From the NCBI GenBank assembly GCA_902783995.1, contig CACZTG010000064.1, positions 1-7,178 of the forward strand: a stretch of 7,178 bases of DNA. Direction: 5' to 3'. Source of the DNA: an uncultured Ruminococcus sp. (GTDB lineage Bacteria > Bacillota_A > Clostridia > RUG12999). Both the position numbers and the translations under genes were made by a program. Shown piece by piece: positions 1-6,179 of this stretch. Each line of letters opens with the position of its first letter. Within the stretch, counting starts at the first letter, position 1. The notes under the pieces are model-generated. The model was not told the DNA's origin. It saw nothing but the letters and a program-made list of their open reading frames with translations, and did not search any database.

Positions 1-56
1 GCCTGCGGCTGGTCGCCTGTCGGCTTATAGCTGCTGACCACTTTAAATTCTGACAT
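1..56 (-). CDS. uvrB: UvrB, excinuclease ABC subunit B (N-terminal 18 codons, cut by window edge)
   Basis: Translating the minus strand from the ATG at 56-54 gives an 18-codon start that includes SSYKPTGDQPQ and continues past the window edge. The Y-x-P-x-GDQP signature at the extreme N-terminus is characteristic of UvrB, the damage-verifying helicase-like subunit of UvrABC nucleotide excision repair, a cytoplasmic enzyme that works with UvrA and UvrC. An AGGAG ribosome site (67-63) lies 6 nt before the ATG, which supports this start. The gene has its own consensus promoter and a LexA box just upstream, as expected for an SOS-induced uvrB (often uvrBA) transcript. Everything after the first residues is outside the window, so intactness cannot be judged. 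Confidence 0.9.
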   Translation of the reverse strand, partial: MSEFKVVSSYKPTGDQPQ

Positions 57-74
57 ACTTCTCTCCTATCAAAT

Positions 75-88
75 CAAACATTTGTTCG
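75..88 (-). promoter_or_regulatory. LexA (DinR-type) SOS operator of uvrB
   Basis: On the minus strand the site reads CGAACAAATGTTTG. It matches the Gram-positive LexA/DinR consensus CGAACRNRYGTTYC at 13 of 14 positions; only the last base differs. It begins about 6 nt after the -10 hexamer, so it covers the expected transcription start, a classic position for repression. LexA cleavage after DNA damage would release uvrB. The match and position are seen directly; the regulation is inferred from the known SOS control of uvrB in Bacillota. Confidence 0.88.
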
Positions 89-94
89 GTAAAT

Positions 95-123
95 ATTATA
101 GCATACCCCGAAGGAATTGTCAA
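95..123 (-). promoter_or_regulatory. Sigma-A promoter of uvrB, consensus -35 and extended -10
   Basis: On the minus strand a perfect TTGACA (123-118) is followed after 17 nt by a perfect TATAAT (100-95). The -10 is extended by an upstream TGC (TGnTATAAT). Transcription should begin near 88, giving a leader of about 30 nt before the uvrB ATG at 56. A promoter this strong would need repression, which fits the LexA box placed over the start site. The -35 overlaps the stop codon of the flavin reductase remnant. Confidence 0.92.
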
Positions 124-267
124 GTAAAAAATATACAGATTGAAAGCTGTGTCTCTTCGCTGATGCCGCCCCACACGGCACTCATAGCATAGGCTTTCCG
201 TTCTCGTCATATGTGCGGATAATGAGTGCCGGCATAGGATATAAACGGCTTTCGCGCCAAAAATCTT
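120..267 (-). pseudogene. Frameshifted N-terminal remnant of a flavin reductase-like (FMN-binding split-barrel) gene
   Basis: Three minus-strand frames in succession read like one protein start. GAKAVY (258-241) is followed in another frame by YPMPALIIRTYDENGKPM (241-188), and then in a third frame by MSAVWGGISEETQLSICI (185-132) before a TGA at 122-120. The combined pattern (YPMP-x-LII-x-TYDENGKP...M-x-A-x-WGGIS-x-x-TQ-x-SICI) is the N-terminus of the flavin reductase / NimC-like family, which usually runs to roughly 180-200 residues. Only about 45 residues remain. There are at least two frame shifts, including an in-frame TGA at 184-182, and the C-terminal domain is missing. No ribosome site precedes it, and it begins directly after the ArsC-like gene. 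I read it as a dead fragment left by a deletion, not a small gene. The family call is from remembered sequence patterns, not a search. Confidence 0.75.
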
Positions 268-618
268 TTACAATTTTTCGCTCCATTCACTTTCTTTAAA
301 GCCTACCAAAACAAAATCCTTACCTGTTAAAAGCGGTCTCTTTACCAACATTCCGTCCGTTGCAAGCAGTTTTAACTGTTCTTCCTCTGACATTTTGGGA
401 AGCTTGCTCTTAAGCTCCATTGACTTATACAAAAGTCCCGATGTGTTAAAAAATTTCTTTAACGGAAGCCCGCTTGTTTTGTACCAAGCGGCTAATTCCT
501 CAAAACCGGGATTATCTTCTTTTATATCACGAAGCTCATATTCAATTTTGTTATCATCGAGCCATTTTTTTGCTTTCTGACAAGTTGTACATTTGGGGTA
601 GCAAATAAATTCAAGCAT
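268..618 (-). CDS. ArsC/Spx/MgsR-family thioredoxin-fold protein (annotated as arsenate reductase family)
   Basis: This 116-residue cytoplasmic protein has the family's normal length. It opens with a short beta strand leading into a CTTC redox motif (Cys10, Cys13, with a further Cys6), followed by a lysine-rich helix (QKAKKWLDDN). The segment TSGLPLKKFFNTSG (48-61) and the KRPLL strand-turn (93-97, Arg94-Pro95) are ArsC/Spx fold signatures. The CxxC pair is that of Spx/MgsR-like proteins and differs from the single catalytic Cys of classical E. coli-type ArsC. It could therefore be a redox-sensing transcription factor partner or a thiol reductase; sequence alone does not decide, and true arsenate reduction is not supported by neighbouring arsenic genes. 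The start is backed by GGGAG 7 nt upstream. It has its own promoter (698-671) but may also receive read-through from the defence operon. Confidence 0.88.
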   Translation of the reverse strand: MLEFICYPKCTTCQKAKKWLDDNKIEYELRDIKEDNPGFEELAAWYKTSGLPLKKFFNTSGLLYKSMELKSKLPKMSEEEQLKLLATDGMLVKRPLLTGKDFVLVGFKESEWSEKL

Positions 619-670
619 AACCTATCTCCCTTTTTTAGGATTTTTTTACCGTTCAAAATAATTTAACTGT

Positions 671-698
671 AAAATACCATCATCAGAATTCTTGTCAA
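671..698 (-). promoter_or_regulatory. Sigma-A promoter of the ArsC/Spx-family gene
   Basis: The minus strand shows a perfect TTGACA (698-693), a 16-nt spacer, and TATTTT (676-671), preceded by TGG, which makes an extended -10 (TGnTATTTT, 4 of 6 in the hexamer). Transcription would start near 664, about 45 nt before the ATG at 618. The -35 begins only 8 nt after the stop codon of the nuclease-helicase gene, so there is no room for a terminator between that stop and this promoter. Confidence 0.75.
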
Positions 699-705
699 CA
701 TTTTT

Positions 706-3700
706 TTAAAGTTCAAACAGTTTTTTCATTTCCGCTTCCATCGTTCCGTTCTTTGCATATTCCAAAGTGTCGCAAAGGCGTATATTATTTTTCTTGATAT
801 TAATCTCATCACTGAAACCGAGAATATATCGAAGACAGATACGATATATAATCTCCGTCGGAGCGCAACCGTATACTTGCTTGGCAAAGATATGATTGAG
901 TCTCTCCGCATCGTCGGGGTAAAGTGCCTTTATATGCTTACTTTGATAAAGCCTTGTAACGATTTCCGTTATATACATTCCCGACTTCATATAGAGATCG
1001 GCAAAAGTTGCATTTGGGTCATCAAAACATCCGGGATTTTCCTGCTCAAGCCTGTCGACCATGTCCTTCACAACTTTTTTGGGCGTAAATATCTGATTGG
1101 TTCGCTGCGGCGGAATAAAATCAAATATATCGCCTTTTTGGTCTGGCTCAAAATAATTTGCAAGCTCAGAGCGTTTTTTTATAAATTCCTGAACCGCGTC
1201 ATTGAATACAACTTCATCAAACAGATGACCGTCAAAATGCTTGGTTCCGCCGTTTTCAGCCGTATAATCTCCACCGTCACGGAGCAAACGGAACTGTTCA
1301 AGACTCACTCCCGTACCGTTTTGAGGATTGACAGTTACTTCCCAGAAAACCTCCTCGGGTACAAGCGTATCGAAGTTTTCAAGGGTGGTATTTTCATTGC
1401 CGTAAGCCATCAGAAATGCGGGAATCGTGCGTGAGAACCCACGCAAATGATCACGCACACTACCTTCAATTGAATTTTTCTCGGCGTTCAGCTTTTCGGT
1501 CTCTACGGTTTCAACAATTGTTTCCGCCGCTTTTTTTACAATTTCATCGCTGTGAAGCTTCTTATTTATGTTGTCAACCATGTCACGGTATTCCTGAAGT
1601 CGTCTTGCCTCATACGCTTCATCAATCTTTGTGATTTCCTCCATTGCAGCACCCGATTTTTGCGCTTCGCTGATTTTATCATCACGCTCTTTTATGAGCT
1701 GGTTGTCACGTATGGTATAATCTCCGTATTCACGGTTTACAACAGTATCTGTAGTTTCCTGAATTTTACGCTCCAGCTGATTTTTTGTAGATTTTCTCAA
1801 ATCTCCGCCATACTGCGCTCTTGCTGTTTCCATGAGCGTGTCCGCAATCGGTTTTGAGAATTGTTCCTTAAGCGCTTTCAGCTCATCCTTTTTCGGATTT
1901 GGCGTAAGTTCTGCTATTCTCTGCATTTCTTCCACAGCTGCCGTCAGCTGTTCTTCCACATCGGCATACACCTTGTCACCGAAAAGCTCGCTCGCTGTTC
2001 CGATAACTTGCTCTTTCGGAATTTCAACCTCGCCGTTTTCATTCAGATACAGATTATCTCCTGTAGTTTCGTCTATCTCTACCGAGGCAAGCGCTTTTGG
2101 CTCTTCAATCGACTGCATGTTGTTTATGATTTCAATTATTTCTTTCGGCGCACCGAAAATGCCGCTGATGTTGGCAAATAAGAAATTCGACATAAAACCG
2201 CGCTCCACAACTTCTCTTGCGTGGATACGGCGCGGGATGGTGAGAACTTTCTCCGCGTCAAGCTCAATCATTGAGCCTTCCTCATCTTCGGCGTAAACAG
2301 GAAAGAAGTTCAAAAGCTCTCTCACATGCTGTTTGCGGCTGTCAAAATCACCCTTTTCCCCGGAAGTTTCGGGAATCAGGTCATTTGCAAACTGTTCAAA
2401 AATTGTAAGAGTGCGGGCAGGGTCAAAGTCAAACACATAGGCGTTTTGCTTTCTGTAGGAATTACCTTTCGTATCCGTAAACAAACATGGATTCTGCGCA
2501 CGGAACGCCGCCTGCATATAGAGCGCAGGGCTTGCCATATTGGATAGCATAAGAACCGCCGTCCACTCCGGAATCGTCACACCTGTGGTTAGCTGACCGA
2601 CAGAAAGAGTTATTGTCTTGTCGTATTTGGCAATTGCCTTTGTTACCTTATCAAAAGCCTTCTCGTTTTCGTCATCGTCATCCAATTTGCCGTCACCGGC
2701 TGCAAGGACAATTTTATAGTCCTTGAATACCGGATGAAGTTCCAGTTTTTTTGCAAGTGCCTTTGCGCTTGCCACACGGTTTAAAATCCAAAATGTATGC
2801 TTTAACTCATTCCGAAGCTCCGGAGTGGAGAACGGAAACTTTTCCTGCCTTGTCAGTGCATCAAGAAACTTGTTAACATCCGCGTCATGAACAAATTTCC
2901 CGGACTCGTTTGTCTTAAAAAATTCGTTAAGGTCAAATGCAAATTCTTCGGTATCATCTTCCGCAAGCTCAATGCCTCGCTTCACCTTGTCTCGGATAAT
3001 ATCCGACATCTGATAGGTAAAGAGCGACAGCCGCGGCAGATTGGCATACGGATTTTCAATCTCGTTTGAATCATCCCATTCACGCTTCTTTCTCTGCTCG
3101 TCCGCATACGTCCAGTTATAAATCGCGCATTCCGGAAATTTATCGTTTGCCAAAGCCTTAAACGGTGTGCCGGAGAGGTGCAACGTCCACCTGCGGCGTA
3201 TATGATTGAAAGCGGTATCCGTCTTATATGTATCAACGCCCTCGTGAGCCTCATCCACAATAAGGACATCCCATGTGATTCCTTTTTTGTCGCTGATTTC
3301 CGATAGCTTTTCTTCATGCCCGCCGAAATATATGGATCGCTTCAAATTCTGTAAGGAAACAAATTCAATACAGCCTTTTGTATTTTTATACAGCTTTTTG
3401 ATGTATTCCTCACGGCTGTAAACAAACTTTTTGTCCTTAATGCCGTTCACACTGCTCACAAAGATATAGCCGGACTGAGGACCGAAATAGGTCTCATAAT
3501 CTTTATACCACGAATTGGCAATGGCGGGGCGGTTTGTCACAATAAGAATGTTTTTCGCGCCGAGTCTCATACAAAGGTCATAGGCGGATAAAGTCTTCCC
3601 GAAACGCGGCTTTGCATTCCATAAAAATTCCGCATTTTCAAGACTCTTAAAATATTTTTCCGTCATCGTCACAGCCTCATCCTGCTCGCCGCGAAGCCTG

Positions 3701-4083
3701 TACGGAATAACTGCGTCTGCTTCACCTTCCGAAACGATACCGTGATTTTGTGTAAAATCAATAAAATTACCGCGGGCGGTATTCGGCTCTATCTGAAACC
3801 ATTCCGTACCGGATTCACGTGGTATGTCCAGTTTTTCGAGATACGCATGGAAAGCCTTGTCCTCAAATGTCCCGTAAGGCTCGGTCATATATGCCGCACG
3901 GAGCACCCACCATGTCTTGTGAGCAACGCCGACGATATGCGTCTGCTCGTTGATACGTGTTTCAACATCACGCTCCGTAAAACCGATCTTGGTCCAGCCG
4001 TCATGCGCCGGCACGCCCGGAGTGGTATAGGCATAGCACTGCGGAACAACTTTTGTGGCTGTTTTTATATTTATCGCCGCCAT
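706..4083 (-). CDS. GIY-YIG-like nuclease / SF2 helicase restriction protein with a C-terminal SAM-binding methyltransferase half
   Basis: This 1125-residue protein is the likely DNA-cleaving and translocating subunit of the operon. Residues about 15-100 resemble a T5orf172-type GIY-YIG nuclease: CYAYT (16-20), KIGFT (32-36), Arg43, an acidic pair Glu74-Asp75 four to five residues before His79, and a closing EWF (94-96). Residues about 125-570 are an SF2 helicase: Walker A KPRFGKT (158-164), DEAH (277-280), SGT (304-306), a TTGVTIPEW motif V segment (499-507) and motif VI QAAFRAQ (524-530). Residues about 705-870 are charged, probably helical or coiled, as in the coupler of type ISP enzymes. 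Residues about 985-1125 look like the SAM-binding half of an N6-adenine methyltransferase: FTP (999-1001), DLYMKSG (1029-1035) where DPAxGxG is expected, and VYGCAPTE (1070-1077), which lacks the usual acidic residue. The protein stops where an NPPY motif would follow. The ATG overlaps the stop of the preceding gene by 1 nt (TAATG), with AAAGGAG 8 nt upstream. Nuclease activity and family are inferred; the helicase call is firm. Confidence 0.87.
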   Translation of the reverse strand: MAAINIKTATKVVPQCYAYTTPGVPAHDGWTKIGFTERDVETRINEQTHIVGVAHKTWWVLRAAYMTEPYGTFEDKAFHAYLEKLDIPRESGTEWFQIEPNTARGNFIDFTQNHGIVSEGEADAVIPYRLRGEQDEAVTMTEKYFKSLENAEFLWNAKPRFGKTLSAYDLCMRLGAKNILIVTNRPAIANSWYKDYETYFGPQSGYIFVSSVNGIKDKKFVYSREEYIKKLYKNTKGCIEFVSLQNLKRSIYFGGHEEKLSEISDKKGITWDVLIVDEAHEGVDTYKTDTAFNHIRRRWTLHLSGTPFKALANDKFPECAIYNWTYADEQRKKREWDDSNEIENPYANLPRLSLFTYQMSDIIRDKVKRGIELAEDDTEEFAFDLNEFFKTNESGKFVHDADVNKFLDALTRQEKFPFSTPELRNELKHTFWILNRVASAKALAKKLELHPVFKDYKIVLAAGDGKLDDDDENEKAFDKVTKAIAKYDKTITLSVGQLTTGVTIPEWTAVLMLSNMASPALYMQAAFRAQNPCLFTDTKGNSYRKQNAYVFDFDPARTLTIFEQFANDLIPETSGEKGDFDSRKQHVRELLNFFPVYAEDEEGSMIELDAEKVLTIPRRIHAREVVERGFMSNFLFANISGIFGAPKEIIEIINNMQSIEEPKALASVEIDETTGDNLYLNENGEVEIPKEQVIGTASELFGDKVYADVEEQLTAAVEEMQRIAELTPNPKKDELKALKEQFSKPIADTLMETARAQYGGDLRKSTKNQLERKIQETTDTVVNREYGDYTIRDNQLIKERDDKISEAQKSGAAMEEITKIDEAYEARRLQEYRDMVDNINKKLHSDEIVKKAAETIVETVETEKLNAEKNSIEGSVRDHLRGFSRTIPAFLMAYGNENTTLENFDTLVPEEVFWEVTVNPQNGTGVSLEQFRLLRDGGDYTAENGGTKHFDGHLFDEVVFNDAVQEFIKKRSELANYFEPDQKGDIFDFIPPQRTNQIFTPKKVVKDMVDRLEQENPGCFDDPNATFADLYMKSGMYITEIVTRLYQSKHIKALYPDDAERLNHIFAKQVYGCAPTEIIYRICLRYILGFSDEINIKKNNIRLCDTLEYAKNGTMEAEMKKLFEL

Positions 4084-5135
4084 TATGCCATCTCCTTTAC
4101 GTGAGTTTCGATAAATGCAATCTCCTCCTCGGATAAACCGTACTTTCGATATAGCTGCAAATCAATTTCATGTATGGACTTCGACCAGTCAATGTCGGAA
4201 GAAGTCGCAAAATTCTGCATGGGTATCATTTCCCACTTGTCGGGTGGATTATCCTGCGTAACTTTTAGTACACCTAACATGCACCGTGCAAATTTACTTG
4301 CAATATATTTATAACAAGCCTGTGCCTCATACTCATTATCAAAACAACCAATACTGATAAAAGATTCCGTATGCCCGATTACGGGCTGCCCGATTACGGG
4401 CGTAGTTAATACTTCTCCCAACGCCCCAGAACCATTGGATTTTGGTACGAATACTTTCCATTTATCTGTATTTTTAACATCTATTATGTACTCTCTTCTT
4501 ACCCAACGGTATGTCCTATTATTCTCTGCTCTGCCATATATGCGAATATAATCAAAGCCGTCATTAGGCTTTTCTTCTGTATATATTTGTGGTAATCTTT
4601 CAAAAATGTTTGTAGATACATCATATGGATGTCCTTTACTAAGCTTACTTAATGCTTCAGGATGATCCTTATGCATTTTATCGTTCATCCGATATGCTGT
4701 ACGAGTGAAAACTATCTTACTGAAACTCTTAAATTCTGCTGTCCCATGTACAACTTTTTTTATAATCGAATTTAACTCCGGGAAAGCCGTAAAAGTGCCA
4801 ATAGCACCAAAATCTCTTTTATTATCGTGGTATGTGATTGCGATTCCACCCTTGATATCCGTATTGGAAAAAACCTTTGAACTGTCCGCTTCATAGGACA
4901 GCACCTTAAAATGTGGGTCATTCAGCATCTTTTCATTCCATGTCTTTGGTGTGCTGCCTGCATTGAAAAGGAAACGGGCAGGGTGTACAAGTTCCACTTT
5001 GTCTGCCACATCGTTTACTGCATCCATGAAATCATTATATACCGGCTTGGCGTAATTGCCGTTTTCACCGGAATCCTCAAAATCAGCATTATACGGCGGA
5101 TTTCCGATTACATAATCAAACAGTTTCTTTCCCAT
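4083..5135 (-). CDS. Eco57I-type N6-adenine DNA methyltransferase, catalytic (NPPY) and target-recognition half
   Basis: The 350-residue protein begins almost directly at the catalytic strand: VIGNPPYN (9-16) carries the NPPY motif IV (12-15) that positions the flipped adenine. PARFLFNAG (52-60) and DIKGGIAITYHD (93-104) look like the following strands of the Eco57I-class catalytic domain. Residues about 115-350 should form the target-recognition region and end in a family-like tail with SSDIDWSKSI (312-321) and a KYGLSEEEI segment (331-339). There is no FTP motif or motif I glycine loop, so the protein cannot bind SAM alone and needs a partner. The candidates are the 320-residue product encoded upstream and the C-terminus of the nuclease-helicase encoded downstream. 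The start has AAGGAG 9 nt upstream, inside the end of the RhuM gene, with a 3-nt gap. The central coding part is AT-rich (99 of 300 bases are G or C at 4441-4740), unlike its flanks. It contains a 15-bp tandem repeat. Confidence 0.9.
   Translation of the reverse strand: MGKKLFDYVIGNPPYNADFEDSGENGNYAKPVYNDFMDAVNDVADKVELVHPARFLFNAGSTPKTWNEKMLNDPHFKVLSYEADSSKVFSNTDIKGGIAITYHDNKRDFGAIGTFTAFPELNSIIKKVVHGTAEFKSFSKIVFTRTAYRMNDKMHKDHPEALSKLSKGHPYDVSTNIFERLPQIYTEEKPNDGFDYIRIYGRAENNRTYRWVRREYIIDVKNTDKWKVFVPKSNGSGALGEVLTTPVIGQPVIGHTESFISIGCFDNEYEAQACYKYIASKFARCMLGVLKVTQDNPPDKWEMIPMQNFATSSDIDWSKSIHEIDLQLYRKYGLSEEEIAFIETHVKEMA
4373..4402. repeat. Two-copy 15-bp tandem repeat inside the target-recognition region
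   Basis: The unit GCCCGATTACGGGC plus one base occurs twice in direct succession (4373-4387 and 4388-4402), identical at 14 of 15 positions. Each unit is also a small palindrome (GCCCG-ATTA-CGGGC). In the protein it encodes VIGQPVIGH (247-255), two five-residue units, so gain or loss of a unit keeps the reading frame. As I recall the family, relatives also have a doubled LIGEPLIG-like stretch here, so the protein repeat may be old while the near-perfect DNA identity is striking. Confidence 0.9.
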
Positions 5136-5138
5136 GAT

Positions 5139-6179
5139 TTATTTCTCCTTCACTTTTTTCTTCGCTGTCTTTTCGGCTGCTTTCACCGTCTTTAAATACT
5201 CTTTTTCAACGGGAGCAAGTGTTTCCTTTTGATATTTCCGGTATTCTTCCTTTGCCTTTTTCATTGCCCGGTCATGGCTGACCTTTCCCGAATCGGTCAA
5301 CAGTTTTCGGTTTCCCGATGTGAGAAGCGAGTCAAGCCGGGAAACATAATCGCTCATATACATCGGTCTGTGTTCTATGGCATTGATTTCTGCCAAATCA
5401 AAATATCCCGACACGAGATTATTGAGTATTTTCAGTTCATCTTCGTTTAAATAATTCTTTGCGATGCCGATATCTTTTAAGGCGGGGAGTTCTCCCGAAA
5501 AAGAGGTGAGCCCCATAAACGGCTTTTTGGCATCGGCTCTTTCATAGATCACCTCTGCCGCAGTGTGTCCATGCGCCGCAAAATGCAGTTTGTTTTGCAC
5601 AATTTTAAAAAATCGGGTAGATTCTTGGCTTTTCGGGTCGTAGTCTACGCTTGTGGCATAGAGGTCAAGAACCTGTCTATATAGAACCTTTTCAGATGAG
5701 CGGATATCACGAATCCGATCCAAAAGCTCTTTCCAGTATGTGCCGCCGCCGTTTCCTTTTAAACGCTCATCATCCATTGCAAAGCCTTTAATCAAGTATT
5801 CTTTGATAATGGATGTTGCCCAAATTCTGAATTGCGTGCCGCGAATGGATTTTACTCTGTATCCGACCGATATAATGACATCAAGATTATAATACTCGAT
5901 ATTTCTTTCAACCTGTCTGTCGCCCTCATTTTGAACTGTTGCAAAATTTGCAACAGTTGCCTCCCGAACCAACTCACCTTCCGTGTAAATATTCTTAATA
6001 TGTCTTGAAATGGTGGATTTATCCCTTTGAAACAGTTCTGCCATCTGTTCCAGCGACAGCCATACCGTTTCGTTTTGCATATTGACATCAATCTTTGTTA
6101 AACCGTCCTCGGTCTGATAAATAATCATTTCGCCTCGTTCAGGAGATTTTGATTCCAACATATTGCTGTCCTTATTCAT
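5139..6179 (-). CDS. RhuM-family protein (Virulence_RhuM)
   Basis: The 346-residue protein matches the RhuM family in length and motifs. The N-terminal TVWLSLEQMAELFQRDKSTI (38-57) looks like a helix-turn-helix, followed by a conserved YYNLDVIISVGYRV segment (96-109) and FRIWAT (117-122). The family core follows: FFKIVQNKLHFAAHGHTAAE (190-209), then a YFDLAEINA segment (259-267). The last 40 residues (about 305-346) are very rich in Lys and Glu and probably form a charged helix. The biochemical role of RhuM is not established; the name comes from a Salmonella pathogenicity-island gene. Such genes are often found inside restriction-modification operons. Here it lies between the two halves of the methyltransferase. 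The first ATG is preceded by AAGGAGG at 9 nt, located in the last codons of the upstream gene, which it overlaps by 8 nt, indicating translational coupling. A second ATG at codon 7 has no comparable ribosome site. Confidence 0.92.
   Translation of the reverse strand: MNKDSNMLESKSPERGEMIIYQTEDGLTKIDVNMQNETVWLSLEQMAELFQRDKSTISRHIKNIYTEGELVREATVANFATVQNEGDRQVERNIEYYNLDVIISVGYRVKSIRGTQFRIWATSIIKEYLIKGFAMDDERLKGNGGGTYWKELLDRIRDIRSSEKVLYRQVLDLYATSVDYDPKSQESTRFFKIVQNKLHFAAHGHTAAEVIYERADAKKPFMGLTSFSGELPALKDIGIAKNYLNEDELKILNNLVSGYFDLAEINAIEHRPMYMSDYVSRLDSLLTSGNRKLLTDSGKVSHDRAMKKAKEEYRKYQKETLAPVEKEYLKTVKAAEKTAKKKVKEK

Noticed and set aside
176..231. Perfect 10-bp inverted repeat (176-185 CGGCACTCAT with 222-231 ATGAGTGCCG), loop of 36 nt, after the ArsC/Spx gene.
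   Set aside because: It lies inside the flavin reductase remnant, the arms are coding-derived, the loop is long and no T run follows, so it is not a convincing terminator. A match of this length is not rare in 7 kb.
268..618. Calling the 116-residue protein a true arsenate reductase (arsC) or Spx.
   Set aside because: A CxxC redox pair and no arsenic-resistance neighbours argue against a firm arsC call, and the features available do not separate Spx, MgsR and YusI-like members, so only the family is given.
877..2296. Several open frames of 70-185 codons on the plus strand opposite the nuclease-helicase gene.
   Set aside because: They are antisense shadows of a long, clearly real gene. None has recognisable family motifs, and their Cys/Phe/Ser-rich composition is typical of reverse-frame reading.
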